Shown here one piece after another: positions 8,926 through 17,641 of a DNA stretch of 64,000 nt (positions are counted from its first letter, which is position 1; every line of letters starts with the position of its first letter). The notes beneath the pieces were generated by a model. The model did no database searches. It had not been told where the DNA came from and worked only from the letters and a program-made list of their open reading frames with translations. The position numbers and the translations under genes were made by a program. Origin of the DNA: Bacteroidota bacterium (GTDB lineage: Bacteria; Bacteroidota; Bacteroidia; Cytophagales; Cyclobacteriaceae); contig JAFDYV010000004.1 of assembly GCA_018267275.1 (NCBI GenBank), positions 372,001-436,000 on the forward strand, given 5' to 3'.

Positions 8926-9336
8926 TCAAACCACCGAAGGAGGTGCGCGGGAGGAAAAGAATCCAGCGAAAGCCGACACAAAATAAATGTCCGTTGTCTC
9001 TAGTTTTGGTGCTACTGGAACAAAGTCATATACGTGTGGGGGATTCTCAACAACATGTGAAGATTGGTGTCCAATTTGTGTGAAGGCGCACTTGCTACCG
9101 TTGACCAAATGAGTCTTGTGCTCACAGCCTTTGTTGGCATCTGCGTGAAATAGTGATTGGTGACATGCGTCATTCTCATTTTCTACAGAATGCAACGCTG
9201 CAACTTCTTTAGGGTGCACAATTGCATGGAACGACTCGCCCGGAAAAGAACCGACCCCATACAAAAACAACAGCACCACTGTGGCCAATTGCCAAAGCAA
9301 CGATGGTGGATGCATTTTTGATGTTTTTGTGTGCAT
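8926..9336 (-). CDS. Small exported His/Cys-rich protein, first gene of the receptor operon
   Basis: A 136-residue protein from ATG 9336 (MHTKTSKMHPPSLLWQ); ATG 9315 is an alternative. A hydrophobic segment (LATVVLLFLYGVG) serves as signal peptide. The mature part is rich in possible metal ligands: ACHQSLFHADANKGCEHKTH, then KCAFTQIGHQSSH. Similar short proteins with CH...YH...GCxHKxH patterns sit upstream of TonB receptors in other Bacteroidota, but none has a defined role that I know of. It starts the leftward operon and lies 55 bases before the receptor. A role in metal capture or sensing is inference. Confidence 0.65.
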   Translation of the reverse strand: MHTKTSKMHPPSLLWQLATVVLLFLYGVGSFPGESFHAIVHPKEVAALHSVENENDACHQSLFHADANKGCEHKTHLVNGSKCAFTQIGHQSSHVVENPPHVYDFVPVAPKLETTDIYFVSAFAGFFSSRAPPSVV

Positions 9337-9340
9337 GGGG

Positions 9341-9363
9341 TGCAAATATAACAACGATTTGCA
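9341..9363 (-). promoter_or_regulatory. Palindromic operator over the promoter of the metal-uptake operon
   Basis: TGCAAAT (9341-9347) and ATTTGCA (9357-9363) form a perfect 7-bp inverted repeat with a 9-base spacer. On the minus strand it contains TATATTTG (9343-9350), a full match to the Bacteroidota -7 box TAnnTTTG, only seven bases before the ATG at 9336. A repressor bound here would block transcription. A zinc- or iron-dependent Fur-family repressor is a reasonable but unproven candidate. Confidence 0.45.
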
Positions 9364-9479
9364 GATTGAGGTTTTCAGAATTTATTTCTACGACTGCCTA
9401 ATGAATAGTAACAATTTCGTTTCAGACACAAAAAAATGGGTCTTATGCATCGTGCATTGCAGTTAAAAAAACTGCACGC

Positions 9480-9893
9480 CTAAATTTTTGGTTTTTGACC
9501 AAATATCCGATTATACATCCAATAGCTTATAAATCCCGTTGCAATAGTGGCAATGATATCCCAAGCATCAATCGGTTTTCCTAATAGCGGATGGGCCAAT
9601 TCAAAAACAACCACGCTAAAAGTACCAAGTTTGATGACGTAATTTCCTTTTGTTGTTTCAGTTGATAAAATAGCGACCAAGAAAAACAAAGTAGGCATTG
9701 TGCCAAATGTATTGCCCAACGTATCTGCAATATGAAAATCGTTGATTTTGTTAGCGTAGATGTAGGGCCGGTAAATAGGCCGTCCGATCAATTCGTAAAT
9801 CAATAGCGCTGCAATACCGATGCCGAAGTTAATAGCTTTGTATTTCGTCAGTTTCCAGCCCCTTAGTTCGGTTGCAAAATCTCTTAAGGTCAT
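9480..9893 (-). CDS. Hypothetical integral membrane protein (137 aa)
   Basis: Start at ATG 9893. About four hydrophobic segments are visible: INFGIGIAALLIYELI, then TMPTLFFLVAIL, IKLGTFSVVVFELA and IIATIATGFISYWMY. Between them are conserved-looking polar blocks (ADTLGNTFGT and PLLGKPIDAWDIIAT) that recall VanZ-like membrane proteins, but I cannot place it in a named family. It follows fumC in the same direction, separated by a hairpin terminator, so it is probably transcribed separately. Confidence 0.6.
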   Translation of the reverse strand: MTLRDFATELRGWKLTKYKAINFGIGIAALLIYELIGRPIYRPYIYANKINDFHIADTLGNTFGTMPTLFFLVAILSTETTKGNYVIKLGTFSVVVFELAHPLLGKPIDAWDIIATIATGFISYWMYNRIFGQKPKI

Positions 9894-10018
9894 ATGAATT
9901 TATAAGCGAAGATGGAAAGTTTTGAAGGGGCTTTCGCAAGAGCATTGCTCGTTAGCACGACTGGATGCGTTGAATTTTTTAACTTCGTTGAAAAATCAGT
10001 TTGGTTAGTCCGAAAAGA

Positions 10019-10044
10019 AATCGCCTCCGTTTCCGAAGGCGATT
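10019..10044 (-). terminator. Hairpin terminator after fumC
   Basis: AATCGCCT (10019-10026) pairs with AGGCGATT (10037-10044), a perfect 8-bp stem just past the fumC stop at 10072. On the minus strand the 3' side continues into a TTTCTTTTC run. Confidence 0.65.
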
Positions 10045-10071
10045 CGTCCTTAAATTCGAAATCTGAAATCA

Positions 10072-11457
10072 TCAAACCATTTTTTCCGGCCTCACCCATT
10101 CGTCAAATTGAGCTGAGGTAACTAAACCAAGTTCAACCGCTGCCTCGCGTAGTGTTTTATTTTCTTTGTGTGCCTTCTTGGCAATCTTCGCTGCATTTTC
10201 GTAGCCGATATGTGTGTTGAGTGAGGTAACGAGCATGAGCGAGTTTTCCATGTGTTGCTTGATGATGGGTAGGTTAGGTTCAATGCCAATCGCACACTTG
10301 TCATTAAAACTCACGCACGCATCCCCCAGCAAGCGAGCGCTCTGCAGCACGTTGGCAGCAATCACCGGTTTAAATACGTTCAATTCAAAGTGACCCATAC
10401 TGCCGCCCACGCTCACTGCCACATCGTTACCGATGACTTGCGCACACACCATAGTCATGGCCTCAGGTTGTGTTGGGTTTACCTTGCCCGGCATGATAGA
10501 CGACCCCGGTTCATTATCGGGAATCACAATTTCACCTATGCCACTTCGTGGACCAGAGCTCAACATGCGTATGTCGTTGGCTATTTTCATCAGGGCAACT
10601 GCTGCGCGCTTCAATGCTCCGCTCATCTCCACCATAGCATCGTGGGCTGCCAGCGCCTCAAACTTGTTGGGGGCAGTAATAAACGGATAGCCTGTAAGTG
10701 AGGCAATGTGTTTAGCTACAAGCACATCATATCCTTTCGGTGTGTTAAGGCCGGTGCCTACGGCAGTTCCGCCAAGCGCAAGTTCACGCACCACCTCAAG
10801 CGCGTTTTTGATCGCACGCATGCTGTTGTCAATTTGTTGCACGTAGCCGCTAAACTCTTGGCCGAGTGTGAGGGGCGTAGCATCCATAAAATGAGTACGC
10901 CCTGTCTTCACAATTGCTTTGTACTCGGCAGCTTTTTTGTGTAGGGTGTCGCGCAGTTTTTGCATGCCAGGCAGTGTGATTTCTACCACCTGTTTGTAGG
11001 TGGCAATGTGCATAGCCGTGGGATAGGTGTCGTTACTGCTTTGCGATTTATTTACATCGTCATTCGGGTGCAATACTTTCTTTTCGTCTGTGAGTTTGCC
11101 GCCACTCAGCACGTGAGCGCGGTAAGCAATTACTTCGTTGGCGTTCATGTTGCTCTGCGTGCCCGAGCCGGTTTGCCAAATCACCAACGGAAATTGGTCG
11201 TCCAGTTTGCCTGCGATGATTTCGTCACACACTTTGGCAATCAGGTCTTTTTTGTCTGCAGTCAGTACACCCAACTCAAAGTTGGTGATGGCGGCCGCTT
11301 TTTTAAGATAGCCGAAAGCGTAGATGATCTCTTTAGGCATGCTGGCCTCGGGGCCGATTTTAAAATTGTTGCGCGAGCGCTCGGTTTGTGCGCCCCAGTA
11401 TTTGTCGGCTGGCACTTGCACCTCGCCCATGGTGTCTTTTTCGATGCGGAAGCTCAT
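10072..11457 (-). CDS. fumC: Class II fumarate hydratase
   Basis: A 461-residue enzyme of the fumarase/aspartase superfamily, normal length for FumC. It begins [20 protein letters not shown], carries the [12 protein letters not shown] substrate-binding block, the [11 protein letters not shown] loop with the catalytic histidine region and the family signature [15 protein letters not shown]. It reversibly hydrates fumarate to malate in the TCA cycle and is iron-independent. Start at 11457 gives the canonical N-terminus. It stands alone on the minus strand, with its own terminator downstream. Confidence 0.97.
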   Translation of the reverse strand: MSFRIEKDTMGEVQVPADKYWGAQTERSRNNFKIGPEASMPKEIIYAFGYLKKAAAITNFELGVLTADKKDLIAKVCDEIIAGKLDDQFPLVIWQTGSGTQSNMNANEVIAYRAHVLSGGKLTDEKKVLHPNDDVNKSQSSNDTYPTAMHIATYKQVVEITLPGMQKLRDTLHKKAAEYKAIVKTGRTHFMDATPLTLGQEFSGYVQQIDNSMRAIKNALEVVRELALGGTAVGTGLNTPKGYDVLVAKHIASLTGYPFITAPNKFEALAAHDAMVEMSGALKRAAVALMKIANDIRMLSSGPRSGIGEIVIPDNEPGSSIMPGKVNPTQPEAMTMVCAQVIGNDVAVSVGGSMGHFELNVFKPVIAANVLQSARLLGDACVSFNDKCAIGIEPNLPIIKQHMENSLMLVTSLNTHIGYENAAKIAKKAHKENKTLREAAVELGLVTSAQFDEWVRPEKMV

Positions 11458-11586
11458 AGAAGGGAATTACAAAATAAATTTGGGTTTACAGTTTTTTGAC
11501 TCTTGCAAAAATAACGTATTTGTTGAATGTGCGGAGGTAATTTATAAGTGCTACATCCATTTTGCTGCATTCTCGTTATACTGCCC

Positions 11587-12507
11587 ATGAAAAACCTGTT
11601 ATTTCTACTGATCATCGCACAGACACAACTCTTTGCACAGCCAGAAGTCGCCTTTATGCTCAACGATAGAGGATTGATTCCAGAGGGGCTAACCTACAAC
11701 CCACTGGAAAAAGCGTTTTTTATTGGTAGCATCAACAAACATAAAATTCTGAAAATTTTTGATGATGGAAGGGTAGTGGATTTTGCTTCTCCCCGGCAAG
11801 ACGGTTTGGGTGAAGTGTTGGGTTTGAAAGTTGATTCAAGCAATCAACATTTGTGGGTTTGCAGCAATGAAATCCAAGATGGGGTTGCTGTTAGATCAAT
11901 GATTCACCAATATTCACTTGAAGACTATAAGCTGATTCAAAAATTTCAGCTGAATGAAAAAGGGCACCTATTTAACGATATTGATGTTGCAGCCGGCCAA
12001 GTTTTTATTACGGATTCAGATGCAAATTCAATTTACCAAGTTTCACGTGAGAACGGGCTTCAACTATTTTTAAAAGATGAAAGGTTGACGTATTGCAACG
12101 GGCTTGCATTTAACAGTAACGCAAGAAAACTATTCGTCAGCAGTTTCACGGGTCTCTATTCTCTGGATATTAAAACCAAAAAATTAGACCGACTCCGCCT
12201 TACTGGTTATCATTTATTCGGTGTTGATGGTTTATATCTATTCAAGAATAGTTTGGTTGGCATTCAAAATACTTCCTTTCCCGAATCGGTCAACCAATAT
12301 TTATTCAACGAAAAACAGGATGGGTTTTCAAGCGCTAGAACTTTAGTAGCTGCTGACCACCGCTTTGATGTCCCCACCACAGGGGCAATTGCAGATGGGT
12401 GGTTCTATTTCATTGCCAATAGCCAAATGGGCAACTTTGAAAATGGTACGATAAAAGATATTAGTAAATTAAAGGAAGTAGTGATTTTGAAAGTCAAGTT
12501 GAGGTGA
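11587..12507 (+). CDS. Exported six-bladed beta-propeller (SMP-30/gluconolactonase-like) protein
   Basis: A 306-residue protein. The start at 11587 gives a signal peptide (MKNLLFLLIIAQTQLFAQ); the longer frame from 11548 adds 13 residues and is less likely. Propeller blades are visible as repeats of hydrophobic strands ending in polar turns: FFIGSINKHKILKIF, LWVCSNEIQDG, GQVFITDSDANSIYQV and YCNGLAFNSNARKLFVSS. The block FNDIDVAAGQVFITDSDAN resembles the SMP-30 metal site. A lactonase or sensory role is possible but no substrate is indicated. It is divergent from fumC. Confidence 0.75.
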   Translation: MKNLLFLLIIAQTQLFAQPEVAFMLNDRGLIPEGLTYNPLEKAFFIGSINKHKILKIFDDGRVVDFASPRQDGLGEVLGLKVDSSNQHLWVCSNEIQDGVAVRSMIHQYSLEDYKLIQKFQLNEKGHLFNDIDVAAGQVFITDSDANSIYQVSRENGLQLFLKDERLTYCNGLAFNSNARKLFVSSFTGLYSLDIKTKKLDRLRLTGYHLFGVDGLYLFKNSLVGIQNTSFPESVNQYLFNEKQDGFSSARTLVAADHRFDVPTTGAIADGWFYFIANSQMGNFENGTIKDISKLKEVVILKVKLR

Positions 12508-12542
12508 AGAGTTGAGGAAAAGGCATGATCATTACGCCATAA

Positions 12543-12686
12543 AAAAACAAAATCCAGAACAACCGCCCCGGAATTCCGCCAAGGGAGGCCAAAGGCAAAG
12601 GCGTTTACGTGACGATGAAAAACAACCAAGAACTTGAAATTTCTCCAAATCGAAAAGAACAATTCCTGAGCTTGTTGCAGAAGTAG
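12543..12686 (+). pseudogene. Possible remnant of a LytTR-type DNA-binding domain
   Basis: The 331-base gap before nifJ contains a frame open from just after a stop at 12540 to TAG 12684-12686. Its end reads GKGVYVTMKNNQELEI and SPNRKEQFLSLLQK, which resembles the last strands and helix of a LytTR response-regulator domain. Only about 47 residues remain and no promoter or start is present, so if the match is right this is a dead 3' fragment. A chance match cannot be excluded. The rest of the gap holds a palindromic site described separately and nothing else I can identify. Confidence 0.22.
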
Positions 12687-12782
12687 TCGTTGCTTACCCA
12701 TTAGAATACGCGTTTTTTCTCACCGTGTTTGCGGTAACTCCCGGTGGCTGACAAAAGTCATTTTTTACGGTGACAACCGACA

Positions 12783-12799
12783 GTTACACTCTTTGTAAC
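12783..12799. promoter_or_regulatory. Palindrome upstream of nifJ, candidate operator
   Basis: GTTACA-CTCTT-TGTAAC is a perfect 6-bp inverted repeat with a 5-base centre, 40 bases before the nifJ start. It is the only clear dyad in the leader of the long nifJ-rnf operon. It does not match the textbook Rex, Fnr or HcpR sites, so the regulator is unknown. Confidence 0.35.
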
Positions 12800-12838
12800 A
12801 GAGGCTACTTTCAAGTCTGATTTAACCTCACTCTTAAC

Positions 12839-15800
12839 ATGAAAACCACCACCAATTATATTAATACTGATGGCAACTCGGCCGTGGCCAATATTGCCTA
12901 CGGCTTCAGTGAAGTGGCAGCCATTTACCCCATCACCCCCAGCAGCGACATGGGAGAAAAAGCAGATGCTTGGGGTGCCGAAGGACGCAAAAATATTTTC
13001 GGCCAGGTGGTGGATGTGGTTCAAATGCAATCGGAAAGTGGTGCCGCTGGCGCTATTCACGGTGCACTAACGGCTGGTGCCCTGGCCACCACGTTCACCG
13101 CATCGCAAGGTCTCATGCTGATGGTGCCCAACATGTTCAAACTTGCCGGTGAGTTACTGCCAACGGTATTCCATGTTTCTGCGCGTTCGTTGGCTTGCCA
13201 AAGTCTTTCGATTTTTGGCGACCACAGCGATGTGATGGCTACGCGCGGCACGGGCTTCGCCATGTTGTGTTCCGCTAACGTGCAAGAGGCGCAGGACATG
13301 GCCGTTATTGCCCACCTGGCCACGCTCGAATCTAAAATCCCGTTCCTCCATTTCTTCGATGGCTTCCGCACCTCACATTCCATACAAAAAATCATACCGA
13401 TGAGCTATGAGGAGTTGCGCGGCATGCTCGATATGAAGTACGTGGAAGAGTTCCGGAAAATGGCGCTGCGCCCCGAAGCACCCGTTTGTAAGGTAGGCGC
13501 CCAAAACCCAGACGTTTATTTCCAAGGGCGCGAAACCGTGAATAAATACTACGATGCATGTCCCGGTATCGTAAAGAAATATCTGAAGATGTTTGGCGAA
13601 AAGACCGGCCGCAACTATAAACTCTTTGAATACATTGGGGCTCCAGATGCCGAGAGCGTGATCATCGCTATGGGCTCTTCAACCGAAACCATCCAAGAGA
13701 CCATTCAATACTTGAATAAAAAAGGTCAAAAGGTTGGTGCACTGAAAGTGCGTTTGTATCGCCCGTTCCACTTAGCTGATTTTCTCGGCGAACTTCCTAA
13801 ATCCGTAAAACGAATTGCTGTACTTGATCGCACGAAAGAACCTGGCGCTCTGGGTGAGCCGCTATATTTAGACATGGTAGCTGCTTTGGCGGCTGAGCGA
13901 CCCGGAATACGAATCATTGGCGGCCGTTACGGCTTGTCATCTAAGGAATTCACACCCTCCATGGTCAAGGCCGTCTACGACCACCTCAACAACAACGGGT
14001 GGCATGGTTTCACGGTCGGCATCAATGACAATGTCACAAAAAAGTCAATCCCCGTAAAGGAAGAAATTGACACCGAACAACCGGGCATTGTGCGCTGTAA
14101 GTTCTGGGGCTACGGCTCAGACGGCACGGTGAGTGCCAACAAGAACGCCATCAAGATTATTGGTGACAGCACCGACCTGTTTGCACAGGGCTACTTCCAA
14201 TACGACTCGAACAAATCAGGTGGCTGGACGATCTCCCACCTGCGGTTTGGCAAGCAACCGATCCTGTCTGAGTACCTATTGAACAAAGTTGACTTTGTAG
14301 CGCTGCACCGCCCGCAGTACATCGGGCAATATGATATTCTCGAGGGCATCACAGAAGGTGGTACGTTCCTCATCAACTCAAGTCAAAAGCCTGAGAATAT
14401 CTTCCGCTTGTTCACAAAGGATATGCAGCAGACTATCAAGAAGAAAAAGGTTAAGGTCTTCGCTATCGATGCATCAAAGATCGCAAAGGGTGTCGGTCTT
14501 GGTGGCCGCATCAGTTCGGTGATGCAAACCGCATTCTTCAAAGTATCGGGCGTGTTGCCGCAGGAAGAAGCCATTGCACTGATCAAAGAACACGTGAGAG
14601 AGCAGTTTGCGCGCAAGGGTCAGGAGATTGTAGAGATGAACCTGAAAGCGATTGACGCAGCCAGCGAAGCGGTGATTCACGTGCCGATTCCAGACGTGGC
14701 CGAAAAATTTGCCGAAATCGAACAAGTAGTGCCGGCCAACTCCGGTGTGTTTGCGGACACGATTGTCGACCCCGTCTTGCGCCTGAAGGGCGATACCATT
14801 CCGGTGTCCGCTATGCCGATCAACGGAGCGATACCCACGGGCACGAAGCGCCTCGAATACAAAGGTGTGCCGGGCAATCCTGCGATCTGGATCGATAAGC
14901 TTCCGTTTGTAGCTGAACCCAATATAGCTGAACCGTACCTCGAATATCCACCGAGTTGCTCGGGTTGTGGTGAGGTTCCCTACATTCACGTGGTAACGCA
15001 GTTGTATGGCGACCGAATGATCATTGCTAACGCTACGGGCTGCACATCCATTTATGGAGGCACGTTCCCGCTCACGCCTTACACCAAAGACAAGAACGGC
15101 AAAGGTCCGGCCTGGGCGAATTCATTATTTGAAGACAATGCAGAATACGGGTTGGGCATGCGCCTGGCCGTAGATGCCAACCGCAGACAACTAAAAACAA
15201 ACGTTCAAACGCTGCATGCCAATGTACCTTCGGGTGACTTGAAGAATGCCCTCGAAAAGGCGCTACAGTTGTTTGATGAAACAACCAATGAAGCGAAAGC
15301 CAATGCGGACTTACTTAAGCAACTGCTTGCTGCGGCTAAAAATAATATCAGCCAAGACATAAAGGACATATTCGCCAAAGTGATTGAACTGCAAGACTAT
15401 TTTATAGACAAAAGTATTTGGATCATTGGAGGAGATGGCTGGGCATACGACATCGGCTTTGGCGGACTAGACCATGTGATGGCGGGAAACCGAAATGTGA
15501 ATTTGCTCGTGCTTGACACCGAAGTGTATTCTAACACAGGCGGGCAGGCATCAAAAGCAACCCCGCGTGGTGCCGTAGCCAAATTTGCAAGCGATGGTAA
15601 AAAACTCAGCAAGAAAAATTTGGGCGTGATGATGGCCAGTTATGGCAACGCCTATGTAGCGTCAGTGAACATGGGTGTAGATCGTGAGAAAACGGCTCTT
15701 GCATTTGTGGAAGCTGAGAAGCACAAAGGCCCCTCGATCATTATTGCCTACTCGCCTTGCATCGCCCATGGCTATGACATGCGCCTGACTAAAAAGCAAT

Positions 15801-16051
15801 CTGAGAAAGCGACCAAGAGCGGCTATTGGCCAATGTATCGTTTCAATCCGGACTTGAGGGCGCAAGGTCAGAATCCATTTACCTGGGATGGCGTACCTGT
15901 AGACATCGACTTCAACTCGTATTTGGAAGAGGAGTTGCGGTACAAAACACTCACGTTTTCCAATCCACGCGAAGCAGAACGTTTAGCGGAGTTGGCAGTG
16001 AAAGATAACGCCCAACGCTTTAAGGATGTTCAACATTTATCAGAAGCATAA
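12839..16051 (+). CDS. nifJ: Pyruvate:ferredoxin/flavodoxin oxidoreductase lacking the internal ferredoxin domain
   Basis: A 1070-residue single-chain enzyme; the family is usually about 1170-1190. It oxidises pyruvate with CoA to acetyl-CoA and CO2, reducing ferredoxin or flavodoxin. Residues 1-420 give the pyrimidine-binding and transketolase-C domains (NSAVANIAYGFSEVAAIYPI). The gamma domain follows (CKFWGYGSDGTVSANKNAIK). The TPP-binding C-terminal part has GGDGWAYDIGFGGLDHV. The four proximal [4Fe-4S] cysteines are present at 707 and 710 (CSGCGE), 735 (NATGCTS) and 974 (YSPCIAHG). Between PTGTKRLEY and PPSCSGCGE only about 50 residues without any cysteine replace the roughly 150-residue stretch that carries two CxxCxxC clusters in ordinary NifJ. 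The reading frame is continuous, so this is not an indel artefact. Confidence 0.96.
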   Translation: MKTTTNYINTDGNSAVANIAYGFSEVAAIYPITPSSDMGEKADAWGAEGRKNIFGQVVDVVQMQSESGAAGAIHGALTAGALATTFTASQGLMLMVPNMFKLAGELLPTVFHVSARSLACQSLSIFGDHSDVMATRGTGFAMLCSANVQEAQDMAVIAHLATLESKIPFLHFFDGFRTSHSIQKIIPMSYEELRGMLDMKYVEEFRKMALRPEAPVCKVGAQNPDVYFQGRETVNKYYDACPGIVKKYLKMFGEKTGRNYKLFEYIGAPDAESVIIAMGSSTETIQETIQYLNKKGQKVGALKVRLYRPFHLADFLGELPKSVKRIAVLDRTKEPGALGEPLYLDMVAALAAERPGIRIIGGRYGLSSKEFTPSMVKAVYDHLNNNGWHGFTVGINDNVTKKSIPVKEEIDTEQPGIVRCKFWGYGSDGTVSANKNAIKIIGDSTDLFAQGYFQYDSNKSGGWTISHLRFGKQPILSEYLLNKVDFVALHRPQYIGQYDILEGITEGGTFLINSSQKPENIFRLFTKDMQQTIKKKKVKVFAIDASKIAKGVGLGGRISSVMQTAFFKVSGVLPQEEAIALIKEHVREQFARKGQEIVEMNLKAIDAASEAVIHVPIPDVAEKFAEIEQVVPANSGVFADTIVDPVLRLKGDTIPVSAMPINGAIPTGTKRLEYKGVPGNPAIWIDKLPFVAEPNIAEPYLEYPPSCSGCGEVPYIHVVTQLYGDRMIIANATGCTSIYGGTFPLTPYTKDKNGKGPAWANSLFEDNAEYGLGMRLAVDANRRQLKTNVQTLHANVPSGDLKNALEKALQLFDETTNEAKANADLLKQLLAAAKNNISQDIKDIFAKVIELQDYFIDKSIWIIGGDGWAYDIGFGGLDHVMAGNRNVNLLVLDTEVYSNTGGQASKATPRGAVAKFASDGKKLSKKNLGVMMASYGNAYVASVNMGVDREKTALAFVEAEKHKGPSIIIAYSPCIAHGYDMRLTKKQSEKATKSGYWPMYRFNPDLRAQGQNPFTWDGVPVDIDFNSYLEEELRYKTLTFSNPREAERLAELAVKDNAQRFKDVQHLSEA

Positions 16052-16061
16052 ATAGTTTACT

Positions 16062-17108
16062 ATGGCTATCAACCTGAGTACCCACTATGGCGGCATCGCC
16101 CTCAAAAACCCAATCGTCATTGGCGCGAGCAACATTGTCACTGATCCAGAAAATCTGGTGAAGTTGGAAAAAGCCGGTGCAGCGGCTATCGTGTATAAAT
16201 CTTTGTTTGAAGAACAATTGCAACTCGAACAGTTTCAGCTCGAACAGCAGCAAGAAGCTTACAGCAACTGGGATGCCGAGCACGATACATTTTTCCCCCG
16301 CGTAAAGCACGCAGGCCCTGCCGAGCACATTTTGCGTCTGCGCGATGCAAAAAGGAAAATCAGCATACCGCTGATCGGCAGCCTCAACTGCACGCACGAT
16401 GAAACTTGGGAACAGTTTGCCGTGGAAATGGCCGGCAGCGGCATTGATGGGCTGGAGCTGAATTTCTACAACAACAACACCTACTTTGATTTGGAGGCAA
16501 ATGAAATTGAACGTAAGCAATTGCAAACGCTCAAGCGGGTACGCGCGGCTGTAAACATTCCTGTTTTCGTGAAGTTAAGCCCCTACTACTCTAACCCATT
16601 GCGCATGATTGAGCTAATGGACCAGGCGCAAGCGGACGGTTTCGTGCTATTTAATCGGCTCTTCCAACCCGACATCGACATTGACAAAGAAGAACACCAC
16701 TACCCGTACAATTTCAGTTCAGAAGCTGACAACCGCCTCGCTTTGCGCTATGCCGGACTCTTGCATAAGAAGGTCAGTGGCAGCATCATCAGCAATACAG
16801 GTGTCCACAACGGTCGAGATGTAGTAAAAATGTTGTTGGCAGGTGCTGATGCAGTACAAGTTGTTAGCGCGGTTTACAAAAAAGGCATTCAGTATATCGA
16901 AACAATGCTCAGTGAACTGGAAGGATGGATGAAAAAGAAAGGATACGAGAGTCTGGATGATTTCCGGGGCAAGTTGTCTAAAGAGAATCTGGCTGACCCT
17001 TTTGCCTACAAGCGTGCACAGTACGTTGATATTCTGATGAAGTCTGAAATCTTTATGCAGTATCACCCTAAGCGCGGTGAAATCGATCGTGGACATGATG
17101 ATTTATAA
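16062..17108 (+). CDS. Dihydroorotate dehydrogenase-like flavoprotein of nifJ operons
   Basis: A 348-residue TIM-barrel protein related to dihydroorotate dehydrogenase (NPIVIGASNIVTDPENLVKL, LELNFYNNN, VFVKLSPYYSNP, ISNTGVHNGRDVVKMLLAGA for FMN binding). It is annotated elsewhere as DHOD-like and is often found beside nifJ, so it is unlikely to serve pyrimidine synthesis. It starts 10 bases after the nifJ stop. An unusual Gln/Glu-rich helix (EEQLQLEQFQLEQQQEA) follows residue 46. The FMN-binding glycine/Thr block is intact, so it is probably an active redox flavoprotein tied to the pyruvate oxidoreductase; the substrate is unknown. Confidence 0.88.
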   Translation: MAINLSTHYGGIALKNPIVIGASNIVTDPENLVKLEKAGAAAIVYKSLFEEQLQLEQFQLEQQQEAYSNWDAEHDTFFPRVKHAGPAEHILRLRDAKRKISIPLIGSLNCTHDETWEQFAVEMAGSGIDGLELNFYNNNTYFDLEANEIERKQLQTLKRVRAAVNIPVFVKLSPYYSNPLRMIELMDQAQADGFVLFNRLFQPDIDIDKEEHHYPYNFSSEADNRLALRYAGLLHKKVSGSIISNTGVHNGRDVVKMLLAGADAVQVVSAVYKKGIQYIETMLSELEGWMKKKGYESLDDFRGKLSKENLADPFAYKRAQYVDILMKSEIFMQYHPKRGEIDRGHDDL

Positions 17109-17131
17109 ACCCTAACCCAATTATATTATTT

Positions 17132-17638
17132 ATGGCAACTATTGGAATTTTTTACGGATCAACGGAAGGCAACACCGAACGTGTGGTGACGGCTATTCAG
17201 CAAAAACTCGGGGGCGAAGCAACAGCCGCGCTTCACAATGTAAATTCTGCTACAGCCGATGACATCGCACCCTATGCGAATGTGATTTTAGCCTGCCCTA
17301 CATGGGAGATCGGCCAACTGCAAGAAGACTGGGAAAGCTTTGTGGATGAATTGGGCGATGTAGACTGGAATGGAAAAAAAGTAACCTATGTGGGTCTAGG
17401 CGATGCCGATGGGTACCCGGACACGTTTCTGGATGCACTCGGTATCATTCACGACCGCATCAAGGACAAAGGCGCTGCTTTTGTGGGGGCATGGCCTACT
17501 GATGGTTACAACTATGAAGCATCAAAAGGCTTGGTGAACGGCAAGTTCCTTGGCTTGGCCATCGATGAAGACAATCAAAAAGATCAAACCGCTGCCCGTA
17601 TCGACAAGTGGGTGGCGCAGTTAAAAACAGAGTGGTAA
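17132..17638 (+). CDS. fldA: Flavodoxin
   Basis: A 168-residue long-chain flavodoxin. The FMN phosphate loop FYGSTEGNTERV is at residues 6-17, and the isoalloxazine-binding regions are PTWEIGQLQEDWE and GLGDADGYPDTFLDALG. It starts 23 bases after the DHOD-like gene. Flavodoxin carries single electrons at low potential and is a known alternative to ferredoxin for NifJ enzymes. Here it is encoded in the same operon as a NifJ without its own ferredoxin domain and just before the Rnf genes, so it is the natural electron carrier between the two. No free ferredoxin gene is present in the window. Confidence 0.95.
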   Translation: MATIGIFYGSTEGNTERVVTAIQQKLGGEATAALHNVNSATADDIAPYANVILACPTWEIGQLQEDWESFVDELGDVDWNGKKVTYVGLGDADGYPDTFLDALGIIHDRIKDKGAAFVGAWPTDGYNYEASKGLVNGKFLGLAIDEDNQKDQTAARIDKWVAQLKTEW

Positions 17639-17641
17639 AAT

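Noticed and set aside
9480..9893. VanZ-like assignment for the small membrane protein
   Set aside because: Only loose resemblance of polar loops; left as hypothetical.
14474..14989. 171-residue frame opposite nifJ
   Set aside because: It is antisense to the TPP/CoA-binding region of nifJ. The codon usage of the real gene leaves the opposite frame open; it has no start context.
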